Assembly: GCF_022829635.1 (NCBI RefSeq)
Contig: NZ_JAKSYO010000183.1
Coordinates: forward strand, 186,001-250,000
Source of the DNA: Methylobacterium sp. E-066
GTDB lineage: Bacteria; Pseudomonadota; Alphaproteobacteria; Rhizobiales; Beijerinckiaceae
Direction of reading: 5' to 3'
DNA length: 64,000 nt
The notes below the pieces were generated by a model. It saw only the letters and a list, made by a program, of their open reading frames with translations. It was not told the origin of the DNA and did no database searches. This document shows, piece after piece, positions 33,251 to 40,764 of the stretch (the first letter of the stretch is position 1; the number at the start of each line of letters is the position of its first letter). The position numbers and the translations under genes are program-made.

Positions 33251-34360
33251 TTACTCCGCAGCCAACGGCACTGCTTCAGCGCGCAGGCGGATAGCCTTGA
33301 GCACACGCTCGGCGATAATCGGTGAGACACTATTCCCAATCATGCGGAAGCTGTGCCACGCGGTCGGGTGAAATTGAAAGCGGTCTGGGAAGCCTTGGAG
33401 GCGAGCCGCTTCGCGCACGGTGATCACGCGTGGCTCTGATGGATGAAGCGGTCGGACCGCCTGAAACGATCCTCGATCTGGCCCGGTACCGGCACGCAAG
33501 GTCGGACATTGCTTATTCCAGTCGAGGCGGATGTGGCGGCCGATCCGATCTCTTCCGCCGGGCGGCACTGCTGCAAAACGCTCAACGATTGCGGGAGCGT
33601 GGGGAACACGTCGGTGCCCGGTGAAAAGTCGGCGTGTGCCTCTAAGGCGTCGGGCGTAGAGAGAGGGTGGGACGTGCGATGAATAGCGCCACCAATCGAA
33701 CCCGTTGAAACAGACGCCGTCAGTCACGGCATCCTGCAAATCTCCGATCGCGTCGAGGACATTTGCCGGCGGCCTGCCAAAAGCTCTGACGTCGTCGATT
33801 GAAAAGGGATCCATAAACTGGTGATCGTACCCAACCACAAAAACCCGCGGTCGCGTCGTTGCTGCGCCGAAAGCGGCGGCGTCAAGCTTCGTGGGGCCCA
33901 AAAGAGTGTATTGCTCACGAACCCGAGCAAGGGCCGCTTCTAATTCAGAGCGGTTCTTCTCAAAGACCAAACCGCGGACGTTCTCCATCAAAAAGAACCG
34001 CGGCCGGACCTCCGAGACCAATCGAAAGAAATGCCCAAGCAACGCGCGCCGTGGGTCGTCCGGCGCCGCCAAACCAATTTCGCTAAACCCCTGGCAGGGC
34101 GGGCCGCCTATGATTCCATCAATGGAGCCACCGGCATAACGGAGAAGGTCGGAACCCGACAAAGTTGCGACGTCAGCCTGGAGCAGATGTGCTCTAGGGA
34201 AATTCGCTTCATAGGAACTCGTTAACACGCCATCTCTGTCAACAGATAGGGCAACTTCCATTCCGGCCATGTGAGCGCCGAGGCTTAGGCCGCCGCAGCC
34301 GCAAAATAAATCTACGACACGCATTTGCTTAGGGCGTTCCGAAGTCGGGAGCTTGGGCAT
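33251..34360 (-). CDS. DNA cytosine-5 methyltransferase (Dcm type)
   Basis: A 369-residue enzyme with the m5C motifs in order: motif I DLFCGCGG (to residue 24), motif IV GGPPCQGFS with catalytic Cys89, motif VI ENVRG, motif VIII TTRPRVFVVGY, motif IX REAARLQGFPD and motif X IGNSVSP. The target recognition region between VIII and IX is short. The ATG at 34360 with GAGGGA upstream is chosen; an in-frame ATG at 34324 is possible. It methylates cytosine in a specific DNA site that cannot be read here. GC content is intermediate between phage and the AT-rich ATPase genes. Confidence 0.93.
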   Translation of the reverse strand: MPKLPTSERPKQMRVVDLFCGCGGLSLGAHMAGMEVALSVDRDGVLTSSYEANFPRAHLLQADVATLSGSDLLRYAGGSIDGIIGGPPCQGFSEIGLAAPDDPRRALLGHFFRLVSEVRPRFFLMENVRGLVFEKNRSELEAALARVREQYTLLGPTKLDAAAFGAATTRPRVFVVGYDHQFMDPFSIDDVRAFGRPPANVLDAIGDLQDAVTDGVCFNGFDWWRYSSHVPPSLYARRLRGTRRLFTGHRRVPHAPAIVERFAAVPPGGRDRIGRHIRLDWNKQCPTLRAGTGPDRGSFQAVRPLHPSEPRVITVREAARLQGFPDRFQFHPTAWHSFRMIGNSVSPIIAERVLKAIRLRAEAVPLAAE

Positions 34361-34393
34361 ACCATCCCTCGGCAAACCTGTCGATCGCCGACA

Positions 34394-35341
34394 TTACGAT
34401 ATCACCTGCATAAATGACGGATATCGTGTATAATGATCACAAAATGCGGCAATCTGTTTGTCATCAAGATCGAAACCGAGGCTCTGTATATCCCTGCGTG
34501 GTATTGCTGCGCCTAATGGCAGAAGGCTCTGCATAGCAGAGGCTTCTTTAATAGAGAGGGGCGGAACTTCAATGAGGTTTGGTGCTCGCCCCGGCCAAGT
34601 TCTATGTTGCGACAATGTCGCCAAGTGTTGCTGAACAACTTGATTTGCAATTGCTCCGCCAACGGTAAGCATCGGGGTCCCATCCCTGTAGGCAACATCA
34701 AAACAGGGCACAAACGTCAGTGGTCGTCCGGCCGCAACGACGCTAGCCTGAGCATAATTCGTCAGAGTCCGACTCGTTGTCTTTATGTAACTTTCTTGAT
34801 CAAACTGGGCTCTGCCAGCGTCGTGCGCTACGGATGTACCAAATGTCCTACGTAGGTTGTCTTCGCGCTGGCGTGGAGAATTTCCTAAATATTTTGGTCC
34901 AACGTTTACCGTCAAAAGCAAAATTGAATTTGCGGGTGCCCGGCTGGCTATAAAATCGATGTCGTCTCTGACGGTGTCATCAGGCCCATAATCGTAATCC
35001 AGCCACGCGATCCAAGGCCGCCCTGGATACCAATTTTCATTCAATATTTTTGGCAGGACCACACTCGAGTGCCCTTCCTCAACGCGTATGGTTCTAAAGG
35101 GGCTATTGAACCTCGCACGGCTGACGCCAATCGGATTGCTTTCAATAGAAAGCATATTCTGAATACCAAGCTGCTTATGGGCTATAATAAAATCAGTGAA
35201 CCATATCGATCCAAATCCGATATAGACGTGCTCGTTCAAAGGAAGGTATTTAGAAGCAACGCCAAGACTGTCGAATATAATCGACCTCTGAATGGCCTTG
35301 TTCGTTCTTATGCTATAGTTGACCGTATCGAAGCTTGGCAT
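34394..35341 (-). CDS. Rossmann-fold methyltransferase-like protein of a defence-type cassette
   Basis: A 315-residue protein, clearly AT-rich. Residues 35-120 look like a SAM-binding fold: YIGFGSIWFTDFIIAHKQLG (motif I-like), MLSIESNPIGVSRARF (acidic end of strand 2), then WIAWLDYDYGPDD (motif IV-like) and SILLLTVNVG. I recall homologues annotated 'O-methyltransferase' with a FGS-FFSDF block. Substrate and role are unknown; the acidic DYDYG is not a DNA amino-methylase motif. The start at 35341 is 1 bp beyond the ATPase stop, and the methylase follows after 33 bp, so it belongs to this cassette. Confidence 0.75.
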   Translation of the reverse strand: MPSFDTVNYSIRTNKAIQRSIIFDSLGVASKYLPLNEHVYIGFGSIWFTDFIIAHKQLGIQNMLSIESNPIGVSRARFNSPFRTIRVEEGHSSVVLPKILNENWYPGRPWIAWLDYDYGPDDTVRDDIDFIASRAPANSILLLTVNVGPKYLGNSPRQREDNLRRTFGTSVAHDAGRAQFDQESYIKTTSRTLTNYAQASVVAAGRPLTFVPCFDVAYRDGTPMLTVGGAIANQVVQQHLATLSQHRTWPGRAPNLIEVPPLSIKEASAMQSLLPLGAAIPRRDIQSLGFDLDDKQIAAFCDHYTRYPSFMQVIS

Positions 35342-35342
35342 A

Positions 35343-36668
35343 CTAGGATACCATTTCTTTTTCTGCGAATTCGAACGACTGTATGCCCACATCTTTTGCG
35401 GTCATGCCGGCATATCCAAATGCTTCGGCAAGTTTTTTTATTCTGCTTTCCTCCATTCGATATGCGATATTACGCTCTTTGATGACTCGCCCCTCGGGCA
35501 GTGTAGGCAACGTAAAATTTTTACCGATATTTGAGCGAAATGCATAGCTAGCCGTGGCAGCATTTTCCAATCTACGCGCTTCGTCGATCGAGATTTTTCG
35601 CGCGTTTGTATACTCTATCCACTTTCTCGTCATGGGCTTTGCTTCGACTAGTGCTTGACGATAGATCTTGGAGCTTTGGTCGACGCGTCTTTTTGTGGTG
35701 GTTAAAGGTAGATTGACTGCATTGTTTGACGAGAAGAAGAGGATGCCGAGAAAGCCGGCATATTGCGGATGCCATCTAGGAACGCCATTCACACCCCATC
35801 CGGTTTCTTCTGACTTATCTGCCGCAACAACGACTCTATCGTTGCACAATACATACCAGCCGTATCTATTTTCGTAAGGATCTTGGTCGGATGGTTCGTT
35901 CCCCTCTGTGGGCTTGGCTGCCATTCCTGCCAGTATCTCTACAGTGACACCGTCAATATCCAGAGTTTCCCGGACCGGGGAAATGCCCTCGCCTTCTAGA
36001 AATTGAAGATTTGACGCCGTCAAAACATCGCCATTCAATTTCACTGATAAGCCAAAATTGATGAAGCGGGAATAATCGCGCTTTATAGTCATCGCTAGCT
36101 CATTCAGAAAAGCTGGGTTTCCAAACTCGTCCGATATGCCGCTATATAAATCTTTGACAAATATTGAGAGACCGGGGCTGGGCATAGTTTCATCGGCCTC
36201 AAGGTCGAAATCCCAGTCTTTGCTTTCCCGTGTGGCCCAAGTGTCGACGTCGATCACGGCTTTGAATGACGGGTCGCCTTCGTGCGTACTGCGAATGAGA
36301 ATACGCTTGCCAAGTTTGAACATGGCTCGCTTCATCCCAATTCCATACACACCAATCGTAAATGGGTCGGCCTCGTCATCATCACGTCGCCCAAACGTGA
36401 AGGCGTAATCAGTCGCGTCGCTAAGTGAAAGCCCACCGCAATTATCTTTTATCTGAAATTCATCTTTACTTATACTTATTTCGATGCTGTAGGGCTTATA
36501 ATCTGGTGTGGCATCCAAGCTGGGAGCTGTAAATGCACTTTTTGTTCGTGCGGCATCTATCGAGTTGTCGATCAAATCCAGTATGCAGTCGGATAAATTT
36601 ATGTCGCGGGTTATCATGTGCACAAAAAACGCTTTGGTCGGATTGGCCTTAGCTTTAGCGATCGCCAT
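35343..36668 (-). CDS. GHKL (MutL/MORC-type) ATPase
   Basis: A 441-residue protein with a Bergerat ATP-binding fold: N-box LDLIDNSIDA (30-39), DNCGGLS (75-81) and GVYGIGMKRAMFKLG (106-120). This matches the HATPase_c_3/MORC-like group, not histidine kinases, because no HisKA or receiver domain is present. A second domain (about 170-350) contains NRYGWYVLCNDRVVV, like the transducer part of MutL. The C-terminus is helical. MORC/MutL-like ATPases occur in restriction-type operons with methylases and Vsr-like nucleases, as here. By eye about 45-50% GC, well below the surrounding DNA, indicating recent transfer. Confidence 0.88.
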   Translation of the reverse strand: MAIAKAKANPTKAFFVHMITRDINLSDCILDLIDNSIDAARTKSAFTAPSLDATPDYKPYSIEISISKDEFQIKDNCGGLSLSDATDYAFTFGRRDDDEADPFTIGVYGIGMKRAMFKLGKRILIRSTHEGDPSFKAVIDVDTWATRESKDWDFDLEADETMPSPGLSIFVKDLYSGISDEFGNPAFLNELAMTIKRDYSRFINFGLSVKLNGDVLTASNLQFLEGEGISPVRETLDIDGVTVEILAGMAAKPTEGNEPSDQDPYENRYGWYVLCNDRVVVAADKSEETGWGVNGVPRWHPQYAGFLGILFFSSNNAVNLPLTTTKRRVDQSSKIYRQALVEAKPMTRKWIEYTNARKISIDEARRLENAATASYAFRSNIGKNFTLPTLPEGRVIKERNIAYRMEESRIKKLAEAFGYAGMTAKDVGIQSFEFAEKEMVS

Positions 36669-36669
36669 T

Positions 36670-36822
36670 TTACATCCACCACAATTCGCCGATATGCATT
36701 TTGATTAGAGCGAAGTTGACTTGCGTCGCTCGCTCCCTCTCAAATCCGAATAACTTCGCTTCCATTTGCCTAAGCAGCTTGCCCTGAGCTCTTTCGGGAT
36801 TGGAGACGACGGGATGGGTCAT
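36670..36822 (-). CDS. Small protein ahead of the ATPase
   Basis: A 50-residue protein, MTHPVVSNPERAQGKLLRQM then EAKLFGFERERATQVNFALI and a short tail ending GELWWM. ATG overlaps the stop of the exported-protein gene (ATGA), and its stop is one base before the ATPase start. GC content falls part way through, which may mark the join between phage DNA and imported cassette. Function unknown. Confidence 0.55.
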   Translation of the reverse strand: MTHPVVSNPERAQGKLLRQMEAKLFGFERERATQVNFALIKMHIGELWWM

Positions 36823-37337
36823 GACGCCGGCTGCACCTCGCAGGTGAGCGTTTCGGGCCAGGTGTAGAAAGCGAAGGCGATCGCCTGGTCCGTCACCTCG
36901 TGATCCTTTCGCGCGGGGCCGATCAGCGACGCGGTGAACTTGCCGACCTTCGCCGCAGGCCAGTCCGGCCGCAGCGCCGCCACCAGCGCACGGCAAGTCT
37001 GCTCGAACACCCTTCGCGTCGTGGCATCCCGCAGATCGAAGTGGGACCAGCGGCTGACGATCATGGTCGAGGCGGATTGCGAGCCGATCGTGTTGGCTGT
37101 CAGCGAGAGCTGCTGGCCGAGCTCCCAAACGCACGTGCCTTTCAGATACTTCGGCTCGCCGCAGGTACCGGCGCCCCAGTCCACGCGCTCGCCGATCCGT
37201 GCGGAGCCTGCGGTCACGCGCGGCCCCACCTCCACGGCCGGGATCCCGACGTCCCATGCGAACGCTGGGGCCGCACAGAAGAGGGCGAACGCGGACGCTC
37301 CAACCTGCGTCGACCGTCGTAATCCCGTGCTAGGCAT
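36819..37337 (-). CDS. Exported protein co-transcribed with the repressor
   Basis: A 172-residue protein with a signal peptide (RRSTQVGASAFALFCAAPAFA, cleavage after AFA near residue 27). The mature part has four cysteines, including CGEPKYLKGTC, so disulfides in the periplasm are likely. GGAGG lies eight bases before the ATG, which overlaps the repressor stop. Envelope proteins made by lysogens often block superinfection; that role is inference. No family is recognised. Confidence 0.72.
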   Translation of the reverse strand: MPSTGLRRSTQVGASAFALFCAAPAFAWDVGIPAVEVGPRVTAGSARIGERVDWGAGTCGEPKYLKGTCVWELGQQLSLTANTIGSQSASTMIVSRWSHFDLRDATTRRVFEQTCRALVAALRPDWPAAKVGKFTASLIGPARKDHEVTDQAIAFAFYTWPETLTCEVQPAS

Positions 37338-38116
37338 CACGGCCGCCTCCACCGTTGCACCTGCCGAACCGCGCTGGTGACGAAGGCGACGATTTCAGCC
37401 TCGATCCCGCCGCCCTCCTCCTCCAGGAAGAACTCCAGCGGCGTGAGCCCCTTCGGGATGATGATCGGCTTCTGCCAGCGCTCGTGATCCGAGTCGGGCC
37501 AGAGCTCGACGTGCGTCTCCGTCCGCAGGTACCGCTTGGCCGTGCGTTGGCGCAGCAGGCCTGCGTTGCGGCGCAGCTCGACGATGACCAGGTCGCCGTC
37601 CTTCGGCCGGTAGCGGGTCGGGATGGCGGTGACGCAGACCAACACATCGCCGTCCACCGCGAAGCGATTGATCGACTCGCCCCTCACGAGCAGCCCGTAC
37701 TGATGCTCGGCGGGCCAGCGTGGGTCGGGGCGAACCGGAACCGGGTCGAAGGCCGGCTCATCCACAAAGTCGTCGATCTCTAGCCAACGACCGGCGGCCA
37801 CTTCGCCGATGACAGGTAGGAGATCCGCTCCGCTTTCGGCAGTGGCTACTCGGGCGCGTTCAAGAAGTGCATCCTCGAACGACGGCGACGGATCCGAAGT
37901 AGCGCCTCCCAACTCCCCCATGATGTCGGCGGGCTGAACCTTGAAGATCTCGGCGGCCTTGGCGATGCGCTCAGCTTTTAGGCCTCGGTCGCCGTCTTCG
38001 ATCTTGATGTAGCCGCCCTTAGACAGGCCAAACGCGACCGCGGCCTGCTCCTGCGTCATGCCGGATGCCTCACGGAGGCGTTTCAGATTGTTCCGCGGCC
38101 GAACGTCTTTCCCCAT
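37337..38116 (-). CDS. CI-like prophage repressor with S24 self-cleavage domain
   Basis: A 259-residue protein. Residues 10-60 form an HTH_3 domain (LKRLREASGMTQEQAAVAFG, then LSKGGYIKIEDG). Residues 100-255 are an S24/LexA-like domain, with Ser148 in VRGESIN and Lys194 in RTAKRYLR, spaced like the Ser-Lys pair of lambda CI. RecA-stimulated self-cleavage would induce the prophage. The start at 38116 overlaps operator CCCC-N5-GGGG (38111-38123), which predicts autoregulation. An upstream extension to 38215 would cross the Cro promoter and is rejected. Confidence 0.9.
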   Translation of the reverse strand: MGKDVRPRNNLKRLREASGMTQEQAAVAFGLSKGGYIKIEDGDRGLKAERIAKAAEIFKVQPADIMGELGGATSDPSPSFEDALLERARVATAESGADLLPVIGEVAAGRWLEIDDFVDEPAFDPVPVRPDPRWPAEHQYGLLVRGESINRFAVDGDVLVCVTAIPTRYRPKDGDLVIVELRRNAGLLRQRTAKRYLRTETHVELWPDSDHERWQKPIIIPKGLTPLEFFLEEEGGGIEAEIVAFVTSAVRQVQRWRRP

Positions 38117-38200
38117 AGCGGGGACAATCGCCGATCCTCGATTTTTCGTCGCTCCCCAAGTTGGGACAGACTCCGCTTGACGTGCATCCCCGTTTCGGGG
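38111..38200. promoter_or_regulatory. Phage repressor operators at the lysis-lysogeny switch
   Basis: Two full palindromes, CCCCATAGCGGGG (38111-38123) and CCCCGTTTCGGGG (38188-38200), and one degenerate copy (CCCC-AAGTT-GGGA, 38154-38166) lie in the divergent gap between repressor and cro. All full sites, here and at 32419-32455, share the C before the GGGG half. This is a three-site layout like a classical right operator. The first site covers the repressor start codon and the last lies 13 bp before the cro ATG. Confidence 0.8.
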
Positions 38201-38213
38201 AATTAACTGGGGC

Positions 38214-38456
38214 ATGCGGTTGCTCGACTACATGCGCGAAAAGGGGATCGACGACGATGCGTTCGCCGAACGCCTCGGCGAGTGCAGCGCGCACGCCGTG
38301 AAGAAGTGGAAGTACGGCGAGCGCGAGCCGGACGCCCCGACGATCGTTCGCATCCAAGAAGCGACCGGCGGCGAGGTCGGGCTGCGAGACTGGGCCGAGC
38401 AATCCAGCGAGCGCAGGGCCAAGCGCTTCGCCCCCGCCGCTCCGGAGGCTGCATGA
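38214..38456 (+). CDS. Cro-like HTH protein
   Basis: An 80-residue protein with an HTH of the YdaS/Cro type (DDAFAERLGECSAHAVKKWK, then PTIVRIQEATGGEVGLRDW). It is divergent from the CI-like repressor across the operators, the position of Cro. It should repress the lysogenic promoter during lytic growth. It is the first gene of the rightward transcript and overlaps the next gene (ATGA). Confidence 0.85.
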   Translation: MRLLDYMREKGIDDDAFAERLGECSAHAVKKWKYGEREPDAPTIVRIQEATGGEVGLRDWAEQSSERRAKRFAPAAPEAA

Positions 38457-38785
38457 CCGCCTCCCGCAACTGCTGCCCCTACTGCGGCAGCCCAACCACC
38501 ACGGCCGGCCACCACATCCCGTCGCCGTCGGCGTTCCCCCTGTCCGCCGAGCAGCTCGTGCGCGGCGCCGGCTTCATCCTCGGCCTCTGGCATATCCGGA
38601 CGAAGCTCCCGGGCGAGCAGGTCCCGTCGGCCGAGCAGCTGACGTTGAACCTCGCCGCAGCCGTGGGCGTGGCCCTGCCCACGCACCAGCACCAGGTCGC
38701 CATCTTGCCAAACGGCAAGAAGGTTCAGACGACCTTGGCGCCGCCGCGCGCGATCCCAACGCCCGGCATTCCGGAGGACGCGTAG
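38453..38785 (+). CDS. Phage zinc-finger-like protein
   Basis: A 110-residue protein. An N-terminal CCPYCGS plus a following histidine pair could bind zinc. The second half contains QLTLNLAAAVGVALPTHQHQ. It is translationally coupled to cro. Function unknown; early position suggests a regulator or host-takeover factor. Confidence 0.68.
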   Translation: MTASRNCCPYCGSPTTTAGHHIPSPSAFPLSAEQLVRGAGFILGLWHIRTKLPGEQVPSAEQLTLNLAAAVGVALPTHQHQVAILPNGKKVQTTLAPPRAIPTPGIPEDA

Positions 38786-38923
38786 ATGTTGCGCGTTCAC
38801 CGGCCCCTCCCCCTTTCGGCCGGCACGTTCTGTGCTGTCCGTACCCCTGCCCCTGGTGGGCGTTTCCTCCCTTGCACTTGGCCGGGGCCTGCGGGCTCCG
38901 GCCCCTTTGCGGGAGGCGTCTGA
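38786..38923 (+). CDS. Possible very small phage protein
   Basis: A 45-residue frame with Pro/Gly-rich translation (MLRVHRPLPLSAGTFCAV...). It starts directly after the previous stop and its TGA shares a base with the next ATG (TGATG), which supports coupling. A GC-rich hairpin (GGCCGGGGCC...GGCCCC, about 38879-38904) lies within it. The composition is not strongly protein-like, so this may only be a leader region. Confidence 0.35.
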   Translation: MLRVHRPLPLSAGTFCAVRTPAPGGRFLPCTWPGPAGSGPFAGGV

Positions 38924-39237
38924 TGTCGGCGGGCCTCGCAGCCATCGGCTTCGTCCTCGGCGCCCTGGATCTCGGCTGGGCCGTCTTGCTGGTGGTGCAG
39001 ATCGCCACCGGGACCGCGTCCGCCTGGCTCGCTTGGATCGTGCCGCTGCCGATCGCGGTCGGTCTGTTCATCTGGTCGGACCTCGCCCTGCGTTGGCACG
39101 CCGACCGTAACAGCGAGAGGGCGGCCGGCATGTTGCCGACCACCCTCGCTTGTCCTCACGCGCCCAACAGCTTCCCGGCTCCGGCGCGTGATCATCTCCA
39201 TCGTTCTGCCGACCTCCTCGCGAGGGACGATCGATGA
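38923..39237 (+). CDS. Phage membrane protein
   Basis: A 104-residue protein with two membrane helices (AIGFVLGALDLGWAVLLVVQ and AWLAWIVPLPIAVGLFIWSD) and a soluble C-terminus of about 45 residues. GGGAGG lies eight bases before the ATG. It overlaps the HTH gene that follows (ATGA). Function unknown. Confidence 0.65.
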   Translation: MSAGLAAIGFVLGALDLGWAVLLVVQIATGTASAWLAWIVPLPIAVGLFIWSDLALRWHADRNSERAAGMLPTTLACPHAPNSFPAPARDHLHRSADLLARDDR

Positions 39238-39671
39238 CCGCCTCGCTGTTTCCGACCGGACCTATCGGCCGATCAACCTCGATGCCCACAGCATCGAGGA
39301 CTGCAATGGGAAAGTCTGACCGAAGCAACGGTAGGATCGCACCTTGTGACGGTAGAACTTTAGGAGAACGGGTTGCTTCGTACTTACGTAGCAAGCACCC
39401 GAAAAAGACGGCGCTCTACGTAGCCAGCGAGATCGGCGTCTCCGCTGAAACCGTGCGGAAGTGGCTCGAACTGGGCTCCGTTCCGAACGGCGCTGCGATG
39501 CTCGCCCTCATCCGGCGGTACCGGATGACCTTCGTGGACGGCGTACTCGGCGAGGACGCCGACTCATGGATTGCAGAGCTCGCCCGTCAGGAAGAGCAAG
39601 AGCGCCTGGAAGCCGAGGCCGCCGCGATCCGGAAGAAGCTTGCCTTCGTCATGAACGGAGGCGCGCGTTGA
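39234..39671 (+). CDS. Phage HTH protein
   Basis: A 145-residue protein with an HTH near residues 55-85 (KTALYVASEIGVSAETVRKW, then ELGSVPNGAAMLALIRRY) and a charged C-terminal helix (ARQEEQERLEAEAAAIRKK). It is likely a small transcription regulator. An in-frame ATG at 39306 is an alternative start. Overlaps both neighbours. Confidence 0.75.
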   Translation: MTASLFPTGPIGRSTSMPTASRTAMGKSDRSNGRIAPCDGRTLGERVASYLRSKHPKKTALYVASEIGVSAETVRKWLELGSVPNGAAMLALIRRYRMTFVDGVLGEDADSWIAELARQEEQERLEAEAAAIRKKLAFVMNGGAR

Positions 39672-39865
39672 ACCTCCGTTGGCATCTGCTGCGCGCCGCC
39701 GCGACGGTGCTGCGCTGGCTGTCCCTGCCGTTCCTGCTCGTCGGCTCGGTCGCGACGCCGATCCTCACGGTGGCCGCGGCCTGTGAGGACCGCGCCCGCG
39801 AATGGGACCCGCGCCTGTGGTCCCGCGGCCAGCACACCGACCTTCACCCCCCACCCGGAGCCTGA
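39668..39865 (+). CDS. Small phage membrane protein
   Basis: A 65-residue protein from a TTG start that overlaps the upstream stop (TTGA), with GGAGG just upstream. One membrane helix (WLSLPFLLVGSVATPILTVA) is followed by a charged tail. Function unknown. Confidence 0.55.
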   Translation: MNLRWHLLRAAATVLRWLSLPFLLVGSVATPILTVAAACEDRAREWDPRLWSRGQHTDLHPPPGA

Positions 39866-39872
39866 GACCCGT

Positions 39873-40760
39873 ATGCGCGCCCAGCTCGCCGCCCTCGCCC
39901 TCGTCCTCGCCAGTTCCGCGTCCGCCTATGCGGCCGAGCCCCCGACCTTCCGCCTGTGCACTGGCTCCGAATCCGGCAACTACTTCCGGGCCGGCCATAT
40001 GCTGAAGAGCAAGGCCGGTAGCCTGAAGATCGAGGTCGTCCCGACGCAAGGGTCGCTGGACAACCTCGACAAGCTGTCGGCCGGGCAGTGCGACGGCGCT
40101 TTCGTCCAGTCCGACGCCCTGCTGGTCTACAGCTCGAAGAACGCGGCCGCGCTCTCCACCATCGAGCGCGCCGGCGTGCTCTACCAGGAGCAGGTCCACC
40201 TGTTGTGCAACCGCGCCGCCGGCGTCGGGAAGATCACGGATCTGGGGAAGGCCAACACCATCGCGGTGGGCCCGGATGGCTCGGGCGGCCGCACCACCTG
40301 GGACGCATTCGCGCTCGCCGACAAGAAGCGCTTCGGGCCCGTGGGCGTCGACACCCGCTCGGGCGTGCGCGCCCTCTCGGCGGTCGCCGACGGCAGCCAG
40401 GTCCAGTGCGCGCTCTGGGTCGGGGCGCTCAACGCGTCCTTCATCAAGAACGACGCCCAGGCCCAGGGCGACCGGGTGGTGCTGGTGCGTTCCGACGACC
40501 GGGAGATGGTCGGCTCGGCCAAGGACGCCCGGGGCCAGGCGGTCTACGGCTACGGCGAGATCCCGGCCGGCACGTGGCCGCGAATCCAGCCCGGCGGCCT
40601 GGTGTTCGGCACCAAGGCGCTCGACACCATCGCGGTCGACGCCCTGTTCGTCACCGCGATCCCGTGGGTGAACGCCAACGAGCGCGCCTATGACGGCCTG
40701 CTGCGCGCCTTCACGGCCGCCAAGCCGCAGATCCAGGCCATCGCGAATCCGCAGGACTGA
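39873..40760 (+). CDS. TAXI-family TRAP-type periplasmic solute receptor
   Basis: A 295-residue protein with a signal peptide (MRAQLAALALVLASS, cleavage near AYAAE). The mature protein follows the TAXI/NMT1-like pattern: FRLCTGSESGNYFRAGHML near the start, then VPTQGSLDNLDKL, QCDGAFVQSDAL and IAVGPDGSGGRTTW. Such receptors bind carboxylates or other small ligands in the periplasm and hand them to TRAP membrane subunits. No such subunit is near, and the gene lies between phage genes, so it may have been captured for another use in the envelope. Overlap-free but tightly spaced with neighbours. Confidence 0.82.
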   Translation: MRAQLAALALVLASSASAYAAEPPTFRLCTGSESGNYFRAGHMLKSKAGSLKIEVVPTQGSLDNLDKLSAGQCDGAFVQSDALLVYSSKNAAALSTIERAGVLYQEQVHLLCNRAAGVGKITDLGKANTIAVGPDGSGGRTTWDAFALADKKRFGPVGVDTRSGVRALSAVADGSQVQCALWVGALNASFIKNDAQAQGDRVVLVRSDDREMVGSAKDARGQAVYGYGEIPAGTWPRIQPGGLVFGTKALDTIAVDALFVTAIPWVNANERAYDGLLRAFTAAKPQIQAIANPQD

Positions 40761-40764
40761 CCCG

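Noticed and set aside
33430..34225. Short plus-strand frames opposite the cytosine methylase
   Set aside because: They lack ribosome sites and mirror conserved methylase motifs on the other strand.
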